DNA of 64,000 nucleotides. Source: QFOX01 sp044237845. Its GTDB lineage: Bacteria > Pseudomonadota > Alphaproteobacteria > Rickettsiales > UBA3002. Below the pieces are notes generated by a model. The model had not been told where the DNA came from. It made no database searches and worked only from the letters and a program-made list of their open reading frames with translations. Made by a program: the position numbers and the translations under genes. The stretch lies in NCBI GenBank assembly GCA_044237845.1, contig JBIIEL010000001.1, positions 98,124 through 162,123 of the forward strand, read 5' to 3'. Below are positions 23,028 through 32,051 of this stretch, in pieces; the first letter of the stretch is position 1, and every line of letters starts with the position of its first letter.

Positions 23028-24128
23028 CTACACATTAAACCGGAAATGGAACACGTCGCCGTCCTGCACGAGGTAGTCTTTGCCCTCGAGGCGGAGTTTG
23101 CCCGCTTCCTTCGCGCCTTGCTCGCCGCCAAGGGCGATATAGTCGGCGGCCGCAATCGTCTCGGCGCGGATGAAGCCTTTTTCGAAATCGGTATGGATGA
23201 CCCCAGCGGCCTCCGGCGCGGTGGCGCCGCGACGCACCGTCCACGCCCGTGCCTCTTTCGGCCCGATGGTGAAGAAGGTGAGGATGTCGAGCAGCTTGAA
23301 GCCAGTGCGGACGATGCTCGTCAGGCCGGTTTCCTTGAGGCCGAGATCGGCGAGGAATTCTTTCTTTTCTTCCTCGGTTAGCCCCGCCATTTCGGATTCG
23401 ATTTTGGCGGAGATGATGACCGAGTCGGCGCCTTTTTCCTTGGCCATTTTCATGGCGGTTTCGGAAAGCGCGTTGCCGGTCGCGGCGCTGCCTTCATCGA
23501 CATTGAGGATATACATCACCGGCTTGCTGGTGAGTAGCTGCAAGGCGCGGACGCGCTTGGCCTCCTCGCGATCGGCAGGTTTGTAGAGACGCGCGGGTTT
23601 GCCCTCTCGCAGCAGCGCCAGAATCGGTTCGGCGAGCGTCACCAGCGCTTGCGCTTCCTTATCGCCGCCCTTGGCTTTTTTCGCGTTATTGTCGACGCGT
23701 TTTTCAAGGCTTTCAAGATCGGCAATCGTGAGTTCGAGCTCGATGATTTCCGCGTCGCGCAGCGGGTCGACAGAGCCTTCCACATGGGTGATGTCGTCGT
23801 CGATAAAGCAGCGCAGCACATACATCACCGCGTCCACCTCGCGGATATGGGCGAGGAATTTGTTGCCGAGCCCCTCACCCTTGCTCGCGCCGCGCACGAG
23901 GCCGGCGATGTCTACGAATTCGAGCTGGTTGGGAATGATGGTCGCGGATTTGGCGATTTCAGCGAGCTTCAGCTGGCGATCATCCGGCACGGCGATGCGG
24001 CCGACATTCGGCTCGATCGTGCAGAACGGGTAGTTCGCCGCTTCCGCCGCCTGCTGGCTCAGCAACGCGTTGAACAGGGTGGATTTGCCGACATTCGGCA
24101 GGCCAACAATACCGCAGTTAAATCCCAT
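23028..24128 (-). CDS. ychF: Redox-regulated ribosome-associated ATPase YchF (Obg family)
   Basis: Encodes 366 residues, full length. Universal P-loop NTPase of the Obg family that prefers ATP and binds ribosomes. Visible: P-loop GLPNVGKSTLFNAL (about 8-21), G2/G3 NYPFCTIEPNVG and DIAGLVRGASKGEGLGNKFL (about 74-93), G4-position NVDEG and the C-terminal TGS domain (RRGATAPEAAGVIHTDFEKG about 305-325). Stands alone; upstream of it lies a GTCATTCC-type repeat that separates it from pth. Confidence 0.97.
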   Translation of the reverse strand: MGFNCGIVGLPNVGKSTLFNALLSQQAAEAANYPFCTIEPNVGRIAVPDDRQLKLAEIAKSATIIPNQLEFVDIAGLVRGASKGEGLGNKFLAHIREVDAVMYVLRCFIDDDITHVEGSVDPLRDAEIIELELTIADLESLEKRVDNNAKKAKGGDKEAQALVTLAEPILALLREGKPARLYKPADREEAKRVRALQLLTSKPVMYILNVDEGSAATGNALSETAMKMAKEKGADSVIISAKIESEMAGLTEEEKKEFLADLGLKETGLTSIVRTGFKLLDILTFFTIGPKEARAWTVRRGATAPEAAGVIHTDFEKGFIRAETIAAADYIALGGEQGAKEAGKLRLEGKDYLVQDGDVFHFRFNV

Positions 24129-24187
24129 GGGTAGGCTCTTTCTTTTATGTGCGATCGCGACAGTTTTCAGGCTGTGGTTCCTCCATT

Positions 24188-24253
24188 TTTGTCATTCCCG
24201 CGAAAGCGGGAATCTCCTTCAAAGGGGATCGCTGCTTTCGCAGGGATGACAAA
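24188..24253. repeat. GTCATTCC/GGATGAC interspersed inverted repeat, copy 1
   Basis: Terminal inverted repeats TTTGTCATTCCCGCGAAAGC and GCTTTCGCAGGGATGACAAA enclose a GCGAAAGC hairpin and a short middle. A second copy lies at 56708-56772. Elements with this ATTCCC...GGGAAT design are spread widely in bacterial genomes (for example Neisseria dRS3-type). Confidence 0.85.
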
Positions 24254-24288
24254 GAGTACTGCACAGCCTACTGGCTTCGCGGTGAATG

Positions 24289-24906
24289 TTATTCCGATTT
24301 CTCGGTGGATTCAGGTGTGGGTTCTTTTTTCACCTTAACTGGTGGTGGGTTTAGCGTGGCGGCGACCTTGCTGGCAAGCGTTTCCGGCGAGTGCTGCCAG
24401 AAAAGCGGCAGATGCTCAGCCAGCGCGGCGAGGGTTTTGGTGAGCAGCGGTTCTTCGTCTTTGTTAAAGCGCGCGAGCACATAGTCGGCCGCGGGGCGCT
24501 GATCGGCCGGGCGACCCACGCCGAGGCGGATGCGCCAGTAATCCGCCCCCACCATAGCGTCGATATCCTTGAGGCCGTTATGGCCATTCGCGCCGCCAGC
24601 TTTTTTGATGCGAAGTTTGCCCAGCGGTAGGTCGATCTCGTCATGGATGACGACCAGCTGCGATGGCGGCAGTTTGTAGAAGGCGAGTGCGGCCTGAACG
24701 GATTTGCCGGAGAGGTTCATGAAGGTCTGCGGCTTGAGCAGCAGCAGGGTTTCGCCGCCGAGGGTCATCTGCGCGCATTCGCCGTGGAATTTCTTGGTGA
24801 AACTGACGCCTGCGGGCGCTACGCAATCAACCGCCATGAAACCGATATTATGGCGCGTCGCGGCGTATTCAGCCCCGGGATTCCCTAGACCGACAATGAG
24901 CCACAT
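24289..24906 (-). CDS. pth: Peptidyl-tRNA hydrolase
   Basis: Encodes 205 residues. Releases tRNA from stalled peptidyl-tRNA. Motifs: LIVGLGNPGAEYAATRHNIG (3-22; catalytic His about 20), KPQTFMNLSGKSV (about 60-72), VVIHDEIDLPLGKLRIK and GGANGHNGLKDI. A Lys/Pro/Glu tail (KVKKEPTPESTEKSE) is extra to the core. GAGG precedes the ATG. It follows rplY by 36 bp, the classical ctc/rplY-pth pair. Confidence 0.97.
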   Translation of the reverse strand: MWLIVGLGNPGAEYAATRHNIGFMAVDCVAPAGVSFTKKFHGECAQMTLGGETLLLLKPQTFMNLSGKSVQAALAFYKLPPSQLVVIHDEIDLPLGKLRIKKAGGANGHNGLKDIDAMVGADYWRIRLGVGRPADQRPAADYVLARFNKDEEPLLTKTLAALAEHLPLFWQHSPETLASKVAATLNPPPVKVKKEPTPESTEKSE

Positions 24907-24942
24907 AAAGGCCTCATGAAAAGCGAGGGTGGCGCGAAGCGC

Positions 24943-25653
24943 TTATTTCTTCGCGGCAGGTTTGGCGGCTGCTTTACCGTCTTTGCCCGCTGCCGGAGCC
25001 GCTGCTGCGGCGGCATCAGCCGCTGCCGCTTTGGTCGACGGCACGGCACCAGCCACCGGTGCGGTGGTTGGTACTTCCGCTTCCTCTTTCGCACGACCGG
25101 CGATGGAGGCGAGGGTGATGTTGCGGCTTTTTACAGCAGAGGCAATGCCCTTGGGCAGGGTGACGCCGCTGAGCTGGATCGAGCTACCGATATCGAGCGT
25201 GGCTACGTCGATTTCGAGCGATGCAGGAATGCTGGCCACGGGGCAGAGCAGCTCCACCTTGTGTGCCACAATGTTGAGCACGCCGCCGCGCTTGATGCCG
25301 ACGGATTTATCGGTGTTGGTGTAGTGCACGGGCACGAATACTTTTACGACCGATTTATCGTCCACCGCGAGGAAATCCGCGTGTTCGATCTTGTCCGATA
25401 CCGGGTTGAGCTGAATGTCGCGCGGGATGGCGAAAATTTCTTTGCCACCCAGGTTAAGCGACACGATTTTATTCATGAAGCCACCACGGAAATATTCGTT
25501 GCTGAGCGCGCGCGCTTCAACGTTCGCGCTGACGTTGCTTTTGCCCTTACCGTAGACATTGACCGGCACAAAACCGTTACGGCGCGCAGCACGTGCAGCG
25601 CCCTTACCAGCTTCCGGACGGGTTTCAGCCTTGAATTGAATCGCCGCTTTCAT
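24943..25653 (-). CDS. rplY: 50S ribosomal protein L25, long CTC form
   Basis: Encodes 236 residues. The start at 25653 has AAGGAG upstream. The N-terminal L25 domain binds 5S rRNA (FKAETRPEAGKGAARAARRN about 6-25, NVYGKGK), and the C-terminal TL5/CTC beta domain spans about 100-195 (VFVPVHYTNTDKSVGIKRGG, LPKGIASAVKSRNITLASI). A low-complexity Ala/Lys/Pro tail of about 40 residues follows, a common feature in alphaproteobacteria. It forms an operon with pth. Confidence 0.95.
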   Translation of the reverse strand: MKAAIQFKAETRPEAGKGAARAARRNGFVPVNVYGKGKSNVSANVEARALSNEYFRGGFMNKIVSLNLGGKEIFAIPRDIQLNPVSDKIEHADFLAVDDKSVVKVFVPVHYTNTDKSVGIKRGGVLNIVAHKVELLCPVASIPASLEIDVATLDIGSSIQLSGVTLPKGIASAVKSRNITLASIAGRAKEEAEVPTTAPVAGAVPSTKAAAADAAAAAAPAAGKDGKAAAKPAAKK

Positions 25654-25752
25654 GGGGTATCTCCTTGATTTCTTGTAATAATTATTTTCTGTTGCTGCCA
25701 AAAGGTGGGGACTTATAGCGATAGCCTTACCCCTTGTCAAGCGCGGCTCACA

Positions 25753-26691
25753 CTAATCAAACAAGCTCGACACGGAGCTTTCTTCCGAAATGCGGCGGAT
25801 GCCTTCGGCCAGCAGCGGGGCGATGCTGAGGATGCGGATGTTTTTGCACCCTTTGGTGGCCTCGGTGGGGATGATGGAGTCTGTCACGACGAGAGATTTG
25901 AGCCTCGAGGCGGCGACGCGCTCGATGGCGGGGCCGGAGAGTACGCCGTGGGTGACATAGGCCGAGACGGACTTGGCGCCCTTGGCGAGCAGTGCATCCC
26001 CCGCGTTGCAGAGCGTGCCCGCGGTATCCACGATGTCGTCGAACAGAATGCAGTCGCGCCCTTCCACCTCGCCGATGATGTTCATGACTTCCGACACGCC
26101 CGCGCGCTCGCGCCGTTTGTCGACGATGGCGAGGTCGGCACCGATTTTCCCGGCCAGCGACCGCGCGCGCACCACGCCGCCCACATCCGGCGAGACGACC
26201 ATGACATTGGCAATATCCGACGCGAATTGCTGTTTGATGTCCGCCACGATGACCGGCCGCGCGTATAAATGGTCGAGCGGAATATCGAAAAAGCCCTGGA
26301 TTTGCCCGGCATGCAGATCCACCGTCAGCACCCGGTTGGCACCTGCAGTGGTGATGAGGTTGGCGACCAGCTTGGCGGTGATGGGCGTGCGCGGGCCGGG
26401 TTTGCGGTCCTGCCGCGCATAGCCGAAATAGGGGATGACGACGGTGACGCGCCGCGCACTCGCGCGTTTGAGCGCATCGAGCGTGATCATCATTTCCATC
26501 AGGTTTTCGTTGGCAGGCGCGGAGGTTGACTGAATGAGGAATACATCCTCCCCACGCACGTTTTCCTTCACCTCGACGAAAATTTCCTGATCCGAAAAAC
26601 GGCGGATGCTGGCGGAGGTGAGCGGCACGCCCAAATGCTGCGCCACGGCGGCGGCGAGGGGGGCGTTGCTGTTTCCGGCGATGAGTTTCAT
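25753..26691 (-). CDS. prs: Ribose-phosphate pyrophosphokinase
   Basis: Encodes 312 residues. Makes PRPP from ribose 5-phosphate and ATP for nucleotide, His and Trp synthesis. Motifs: RFSDQEIFVEVKENVRG (about 29-45), YFGYARQDRKPGPRTPI (about 93-109, ATP site), VVSPDVGGVVRAR and the PRPP loop DDIVDTAGTLCNAG (about 216-229). Full length. Diverges from murI with 94 bp between. Confidence 0.97.
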   Translation of the reverse strand: MKLIAGNSNAPLAAAVAQHLGVPLTSASIRRFSDQEIFVEVKENVRGEDVFLIQSTSAPANENLMEMMITLDALKRASARRVTVVIPYFGYARQDRKPGPRTPITAKLVANLITTAGANRVLTVDLHAGQIQGFFDIPLDHLYARPVIVADIKQQFASDIANVMVVSPDVGGVVRARSLAGKIGADLAIVDKRRERAGVSEVMNIIGEVEGRDCILFDDIVDTAGTLCNAGDALLAKGAKSVSAYVTHGVLSGPAIERVAASRLKSLVVTDSIIPTEATKGCKNIRILSIAPLLAEGIRRISEESSVSSLFD

Positions 26692-26785
26692 GGCAACGTC
26701 TATAGAGTGTTCATCGGTGAGAGTCTAGAGGCGAGTGGCAAGAATCGCGCTTTCGCTTACGTGGCGGATTCGATATAGGCAATCT

Positions 26786-27577
26786 ATGCTGGTGATGGAT
26801 TCAGGACTCGGTGGGTTATCGGTGGTGCGGGCGCTCAAGGGCGCGCGGCCGGGCGTGGCGCTGGCCTATGTGGCGGATACGGCATACTTCCCCTATGGCG
26901 CTCGCTCGGCGGAGGAACTGCTTTCGCGGGCGACGGGGTTGATTGAGGCGCTTCAGAAAATCTCCGAGAAGAATTCCGCCCCGACCGGCACGGTCGTGTT
27001 GGCGTGTAATACGTTATCGACCTTGTGCCTCGCAGATTTGCGGGCGCGGTTTGCGCTGCCATTTGTGGGTACGGTGCCAGCGGTGAAGGTGGCGGCGCGG
27101 TTTAGTAAAACCAAACGCTTCACACTGCTCGCGACGCCCAACACGGCGGAGAGCGCGTATAGCCGCGCGCTGATTAATGAGTTCGCAGCGGGCTGTGTGG
27201 TGGATTGTTACGGCGCGCCGAACCTCGCGCGGATGGCGGAGGAATTGCTGCTTGGTGGGGCAGTGAGTGACGATGCGCTCGCCGCCGAGATCGCGCCGAT
27301 TTTTCACGACGATGCGCGCGGGAAAACGGATGCGGTGGTGCTCGGCTGCACGCATTATCCGCTGATTGGCGAGCGCCTGCTCGCCGCGGCGCCGTGGCAT
27401 GTGGCGTGGATTGATTCCGGCGAGGCGATCGCGCGGCGCGCGCTGAGCGTGGTCGACGAAGAAGCCGTGCGTGAAGGTGAATCGGTGGCCTATGTCACAC
27501 GCGCGGAAGATGTGGCGCGCTACCGCGACCTGTTTGCGCGCGAGGGCTTCGCCGAGGTGCGGGCGCTTATTTCATAA
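26786..27577 (+). CDS. murI: Glutamate racemase
   Basis: Encodes 263 residues. Interconverts L- and D-glutamate for peptidoglycan. The two catalytic Cys motifs are present, ACNTLST (about 72) and GCTHYPL (about 185), with the substrate motif MDSGLGGLSVVRAL at the start. I chose the ATG at 26786 because family members begin just before DSGxGG. A GTG at 26735 would add 17 unusual residues. Converges with mnmC with an 11-bp overlap of the 3' ends. Confidence 0.94.
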   Translation: MLVMDSGLGGLSVVRALKGARPGVALAYVADTAYFPYGARSAEELLSRATGLIEALQKISEKNSAPTGTVVLACNTLSTLCLADLRARFALPFVGTVPAVKVAARFSKTKRFTLLATPNTAESAYSRALINEFAAGCVVDCYGAPNLARMAEELLLGGAVSDDALAAEIAPIFHDDARGKTDAVVLGCTHYPLIGERLLAAAPWHVAWIDSGEAIARRALSVVDEEAVREGESVAYVTRAEDVARYRDLFAREGFAEVRALIS

Positions 27578-29507
27578 ATCGCAACGGGTTCACCGCAGAG
27601 AGCAAATCCGTGGTGACGGGCGCGTGCTCACCCGCGATGGCGGAGGCGATGATTTCCGCCGCAAGCGGGGCAGAGAGCAACCCGCGCGAACCATGCCCGG
27701 CGCTGACATATAACCCTTCCGCCAGCGCGCCGACATAGGGCAGCCGATCCGGCGTGGTGGCGCGCAGGCTGGTGCGGCCGCTGCGCGGCTGGCCATGAAT
27801 CCAACCCGGTAAAAATGTTTCCACCTCGGCGATGTTTTTGGCGTGGTTTTCGTCGGTGACATTATAGGAAGCATCACCATGGTTATAGGTCGCGCCGATG
27901 AGCACGCGCTCGCCCGCGGGGATGACATAGCCCTTGTGGCAGAGGATGGCGCGAAGCGGCGCGGAAACGTCACTCGCCTCGAAGACGCTGACCTGCCCGC
28001 CGACGGCGTTGAGGGTGAGCGGATGGGGCGCGAGCGTGGTGGTGTCATGCGCGGTGGCGAGGATGCAGTGGGTGGTTTCGTAGACGGTTCCGTCGCGCGT
28101 TTCCACGCGCCAGCCAGCACGATCGCGGGTGAGGACGGTGGCCTCGGTATGTTCGTGCAGGGTGATGTTGGGGTGCGTGAGCAATGCGGCACACAGCTCG
28201 CCCGGCGCGACCCATGTGCCCTGTGGAAACCATGCGCCGCCGCTGGTGAGTGCCACGCCTGCGCGGTCACGCGCTTCGTTGGAATCGACCCAGTGGACGA
28301 TGGATGCATCCAGCCCGAGCGTGTCGTTGAGCGTGCGGAGTTGTGCCTCCTCGGCATCGTGACGCGGCAATCGCAACATGCCGCACTGCGTGTGGGCGAA
28401 GCTGAGGCCGTCTGCCTTCCAGCGCGCGAGTTGGGCGAGGGCGAAGCTGTAGCCCGCGAAATACCAGGCGGCGGAGGGCGTCCAGCGCTTGGTGAGCTGC
28501 GGAAAAAGAACGCCCGCTGCATTGCCCGAGGCGCCGCCTGCGATTGCGCCCCGCTCCAGCACCGTGACGCGAAACCCTCGCTCCGCTAGTGCGCGTGCGG
28601 CAGTGGCACCGGCGATGCCGGCACCGAGTATCAGAATTGAAGGGGGCTCTTTGCCCCCTACGCGCTGTGCGCTGACCCCAGCCGCAACCGGCTCGCGCCA
28701 TAAAGCGCTACGCATGCCATGAATTTCAGCCTGAGTATTTCTCTGCCCCACCAGCATCTCGCGCTTATGGCCGAAGCCAGGGACTTTCTCGACCGTGAAT
28801 TCACGCGCGGCGAGGCCACGGCGCACCGCTCCGGCGGCGGTGAAGGTGGCGAAGGTGGCGTCCGGCGCGGCCATGGTGGCGATGGCGTCGAGCACCGCGT
28901 CGCTCCACATGTCCGGGTTTTTGGCGGGAGCAAAACCGTCGAGAAAGGAGGCGTGAGTCGATGACTCTTTAAGAGAGAAATTCGTGTCGTGCGTAGCCTC
29001 CGGCGAGCCCGAAGGGAGGGGGTTTGGGGGTGATACCCCCATCAGGCGCGAAGCGCATAATAATGCCTCCACCTCACCAAACCCGAGCGTGAGGGTGACG
29101 CGCGGGAGGTGAATACGGTGCCAGCCGGGCAGCCGGAGCGGATAGGCGGCGATGAGCTGGGCTGCATATTCCGCGAGTTCCGGATAGGCGGCGAGCGCCT
29201 CCCTCAACATCGCGGGGGTGAGGGGGAATTTTTCTACCGCGAGATAGTGGAGATGTGTCTGCACCGGGGCGTGCTCGACGAAGCTTTTCCATGTCACGAG
29301 AAAATTGAGGCCGGTGCCAAAACCAAGTTCCATAATTTTAAAGTTAGCGTGATCGGCAAACCGCGCAGGCAAACCGTTGCCACGCAGGAACACATGCTCG
29401 GTCTCGGCGATGCCACCGGCGCGGGAGAAATAGACATCGTCGAACGCGGCGGAAACCGGCGTGCCGTCACGCATCACAAACTGGGGCTGGGGGACATGGG
29501 CACTCAT
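27567..29507 (-). CDS. mnmC: Bifunctional tRNA (mnm5s2U34) methyltransferase / FAD-dependent cmnm5 oxidoreductase
   Basis: Encodes 646 residues. Performs the last two steps of mnm5s2U34 modification in the tRNA wobble position. N-terminal methyltransferase domain: ELGFGTGLNFLVTW (about 58-71) and DGFAPAKNPDMW (the conserved DGFxPxxNPxMW). C-terminal FAD domain: ILGAGIAGATAARALAERG (about 294-312), GNAAGVLFPQ, RTSLRATTPDRLPYVG, and GHGSRGLLSAPLAAEIIA near the end. Two repeat elements are in frame. One (28985-29047) sits in the methyltransferase before DGF (about 153-174), one (28639-28717) in the linker between the domains (about 263-289). Despite this, all motifs remain. Confidence 0.94.
   Translation of the reverse strand: MSAHVPQPQFVMRDGTPVSAAFDDVYFSRAGGIAETEHVFLRGNGLPARFADHANFKIMELGFGTGLNFLVTWKSFVEHAPVQTHLHYLAVEKFPLTPAMLREALAAYPELAEYAAQLIAAYPLRLPGWHRIHLPRVTLTLGFGEVEALLCASRLMGVSPPNPLPSGSPEATHDTNFSLKESSTHASFLDGFAPAKNPDMWSDAVLDAIATMAAPDATFATFTAAGAVRRGLAAREFTVEKVPGFGHKREMLVGQRNTQAEIHGMRSALWREPVAAGVSAQRVGGKEPPSILILGAGIAGATAARALAERGFRVTVLERGAIAGGASGNAAGVLFPQLTKRWTPSAAWYFAGYSFALAQLARWKADGLSFAHTQCGMLRLPRHDAEEAQLRTLNDTLGLDASIVHWVDSNEARDRAGVALTSGGAWFPQGTWVAPGELCAALLTHPNITLHEHTEATVLTRDRAGWRVETRDGTVYETTHCILATAHDTTTLAPHPLTLNAVGGQVSVFEASDVSAPLRAILCHKGYVIPAGERVLIGATYNHGDASYNVTDENHAKNIAEVETFLPGWIHGQPRSGRTSLRATTPDRLPYVGALAEGLYVSAGHGSRGLLSAPLAAEIIASAIAGEHAPVTTDLLSAVNPLRFMK
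28639..28717 (+). repeat. GC-rich interspersed element (family B), copy in mnmC inter-domain linker
   Basis: GAAGGGGGC-TCTTT-GCCCCC, TACGCG, GCTGACCCC, CGGCTCGC and GCTACGCA appear in the same order as in mutL. Here the element lies antisense to the host gene and is translated as EPVAAGVSAQRVGGKEPPS. Confidence 0.78.
28985..29047 (-). repeat. GC-rich interspersed element (family B), copy in mnmC methyltransferase domain
   Basis: In coding orientation: GGGGGTATCACCCCC, CCCTTCGGGCTCGCC, then GGAGGCTACGCACGA. Translated as GVSPPNPLPSGSPEATHD, sharing PSGSP(W)EATHD with the mutL copy. Confidence 0.78.
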
Positions 29508-29529
29508 GCGCTGCTTATAGCAGGGAGTG

Positions 29530-29550
29530 GTGAATAGTGAATCGTGAATG
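29530..29550 (+). repeat. Short degenerate 7-bp array (GTGAATN)x3 upstream of mnmC
   Basis: GTGAATA, GTGAATC, GTGAATG in the gap between mnmC and the divergent permease gene. It resembles the array upstream of rsmI. Confidence 0.6.
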
Positions 29551-29637
29551 CGGCTCACCGCCGATTTCTGTTGCAGCGCGCAATAAACAGGATTAATCCG
29601 GCAAAAACGCCCGAAAAAGGGCAAAAGGTGAGGCCAT

Positions 29638-31614
29638 ATGACTTTCAATCTCCCCGCGATCAAGCGCTTCCTGATGGGCGCACCACTTGACCCCTTCCGC
29701 TCTGACACCCGCCACAGCATGGCGCTGATTACCTTCTTCGCCTGGATCGGCATTGGGGCGGACGGGCTATCCTCTGCAAACTATGGTCCGGAAGAGGCGT
29801 TCCTGGCGCTGGCTGGCCATACGCATCTCGCCGTATTCCTCGCACTTGCCACCGCTTTTACCGTTTTTCTGATTGCGGCAGCCTATACGCAGGTGATTGA
29901 GCTGTTCCCCAATGGCGGCGGTGGCTATCGCGTGGCGAGCACGCTGCTTGGCCCCAAAACCGGGCTGGTGGCGGGCGGTGCGCTGCTGATTGACTATGTG
30001 CTCACCATTGCGATCTCGATCGCTGCCGGGGTGGATGCGCTGTTTTCCATGCTGCCCATCGGGTTTCAGGATTTTAAACTCACACTCGCCTTTGTGGTGG
30101 TCGGTATCCTCACCTATATGAATCTGCGCGGCATGAAGGAATCCATCCGCACGCTGCTGCCGATTTTCATGGGTTTTGTGATTACACACGCCATTCTCGT
30201 TATCGCGGCGCTGGTGGGGCATGCCGAAGGGTTGCCGAGCCTGGTGCCCAACGCGATTGCCGAAACCCAAAGCATGGCCAGCGAAATCGGCTGGTTCGCC
30301 GTACTGGCACTTTTCTTCAAGGCCTTCTCGCTCGGCGGTGGTACCTATACCGGGCTTGAGGCAGTGAGCAATTCGGTCGGCAATCTTGCCGAGCCAAAAG
30401 TGCGCACCGGTAAGGCGACGATGTGGGCGATTGCCTTCTCGCTGGCGTTCATGGCGGCGGGCATCATTGCCATGTATCTGCTATGGGATGTGCAAAAGGT
30501 CGATGGCGAAACCCTCAACGCCACCGCGTTTAAAATGGTAACGGCGGACTGGACAATCGGCGGCATCAATATCTCGGCCGAGTTTGTGGGTGTGTCGTTG
30601 TTGTTGGCGGCGGGTCTGCTGTTTGTAGCGGCCAATACCGGCTTTATCGCCGGCCCCTGTGTGATGGCTGCGATGGCGGTGGATCGCTGGATGCCGCATA
30701 TGTTCTCGGCGCTTTCCAACCGACTCGTCACTAAAAACGGCGTGCTGATGATGGGCGCGATGGCGATCGGTGCCTTGCTGGTGACCGGCGGCGAAGTGCA
30801 TGTGCTGGTGGTGATGTACTCGATCAACGTGTTCCTCACCTTCACCTTATCGCTGGCGGGCATTACGCGCCATCGCTGGCGTGAGCGCAAGAAATCACCC
30901 GCATGGGGAAAATTTGCCGTTGCTTTTGTTTCCATGGTCGTGTGCGGCACGATTCTGATTGTGACCGTACTCGAGAAATTTACCCACGGCGCTTGGAAAA
31001 CCATTCTGGTGACCGGTGTTGTTATCCTCATCGGCCTCATGATTCGCCGGCATTACGATGAAGTGCGCGCGCGCATGAAACAGATCGAGGACGAGCTGGG
31101 TGGTGCCATGTTCGCCAAGAAACCCTCCGCCGAGGACGAAAAACCGAAAATGGATCCACGGCAGCAGACGGCGGTGTTCCTCGTCGGCGGCTCGGCAGTG
31201 ACCGGCATGCATACCTTCCTGTGGGTGCAGCGCCTCTTCCCCGGCGTGTTCAAAAACTTCGTGTTTGCGAGCGTCGGTGAAATCGATACCGAGGAGTTCG
31301 GCGACGAGGCCAGCTGGCACGCGCTGCGCCGTGATACCAAATCCATGCTGAAGCAATATGTGGATTTCTGCACCGCGCGCAAACTCCCCGCCACCTATTA
31401 CCACGATTATGGCACGGATGTGATTACCACGGTGGCGAACCTCTCTGAGCGCATCGCAGCAGACTTCCCACATGCGGTGTTCTTCGCGGCGAAGCTGATC
31501 TTCGAGAAGGAGAACATGTTCACCAACATCCTGCACAACCAGACCGCCTATATGCTGCAGCGGAAAATGCATAGCCGCAGCCAGAACCTCATCATCATGC
31601 CGATGAAGGTTTAG
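29638..31614 (+). CDS. APC-superfamily permease, KimA-like (probable K+ or amino acid importer)
   Basis: Encodes 658 residues. About 12 membrane helices fill residues 30-475. A cytosolic C-terminal domain of about 180 residues follows. The N-terminus IKRFLMGAPL, then DGLSSANYGPEEAFLAL, PNGGGGYRVASTLLGPKTGL and AGGALLIDYVLTIAISIAAG, fits the KimA (YdaO) branch of the APC family. In Bacillus that branch is a high-affinity K+ importer regulated by c-di-AMP. Amino acid transport cannot be excluded. The 3' end overlaps the converging gene at 31611 by 4 bp. Confidence 0.85.
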   Translation: MTFNLPAIKRFLMGAPLDPFRSDTRHSMALITFFAWIGIGADGLSSANYGPEEAFLALAGHTHLAVFLALATAFTVFLIAAAYTQVIELFPNGGGGYRVASTLLGPKTGLVAGGALLIDYVLTIAISIAAGVDALFSMLPIGFQDFKLTLAFVVVGILTYMNLRGMKESIRTLLPIFMGFVITHAILVIAALVGHAEGLPSLVPNAIAETQSMASEIGWFAVLALFFKAFSLGGGTYTGLEAVSNSVGNLAEPKVRTGKATMWAIAFSLAFMAAGIIAMYLLWDVQKVDGETLNATAFKMVTADWTIGGINISAEFVGVSLLLAAGLLFVAANTGFIAGPCVMAAMAVDRWMPHMFSALSNRLVTKNGVLMMGAMAIGALLVTGGEVHVLVVMYSINVFLTFTLSLAGITRHRWRERKKSPAWGKFAVAFVSMVVCGTILIVTVLEKFTHGAWKTILVTGVVILIGLMIRRHYDEVRARMKQIEDELGGAMFAKKPSAEDEKPKMDPRQQTAVFLVGGSAVTGMHTFLWVQRLFPGVFKNFVFASVGEIDTEEFGDEASWHALRRDTKSMLKQYVDFCTARKLPATYYHDYGTDVITTVANLSERIAADFPHAVFFAAKLIFEKENMFTNILHNQTAYMLQRKMHSRSQNLIIMPMKV

Positions 31615-32042
31615 CGATTATTGTGCGCGCTCGCGCGGCAGCGGGGCAAATAATGTGCTTCGCCCACGAGCTTGCCTTTGTGGTCGATGAATCGTGAGAA
31701 GGTCGGGGTGACCTGCTTCTCACGCAGTGGCGGGTCGATTTTTTCCATTGGCACCGTGCCGAGAATTTTGAGTCCCGGTAGTTGGCGCTTCTCGCGCGGA
31801 GATTCCCAGTCAGGCTTGACCGCGTGCCCAGTTTTCGGTGCGGTGACCGTTTCCGTGACCTGCAGCGGAGGAATGTCGGGAGTTGGCACTACTGTCGTAA
31901 TGGTGGGTTTTTCTTTCTGCTTTTTCGGTAGCAGATAAACAAGGCCTGTGCTGGTATCTCCTGTGAGCGCGGCCTGAATATGGGCGAGTGCTGCTGCATT
32001 CTTCGGATTATCAGCCAGTTTTGCCTGTTTTACGGTGATCAT
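31611..32042 (-). CDS. Orphan protein, third gene of the HExxH operon
   Basis: Encodes 143 residues; not recognised. No signal peptide. The middle is Pro/Thr-rich (TITTVVPTPDIPPLQVTETV) and the end basic (YLPRCRASAHNNR). It starts 9 bp after the stop of the 686-residue HExxH protein gene, so it belongs to the same transcript, which starts at a Pho-box-like promoter near 34800. It could be a small partner or secreted protein; nothing in the sequence decides. Confidence 0.6.
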   Translation of the reverse strand: MITVKQAKLADNPKNAAALAHIQAALTGDTSTGLVYLLPKKQKEKPTITTVVPTPDIPPLQVTETVTAPKTGHAVKPDWESPREKRQLPGLKILGTVPMEKIDPPLREKQVTPTFSRFIDHKGKLVGEAHYLPRCRASAHNNR

Positions 32043-32051
32043 CGCTCGCGC

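Noticed and set aside
26735..26785. Extended murI start at a GTG
   Set aside because: Adds 17 residues not seen in glutamate racemases, which begin just before DSGxGG.
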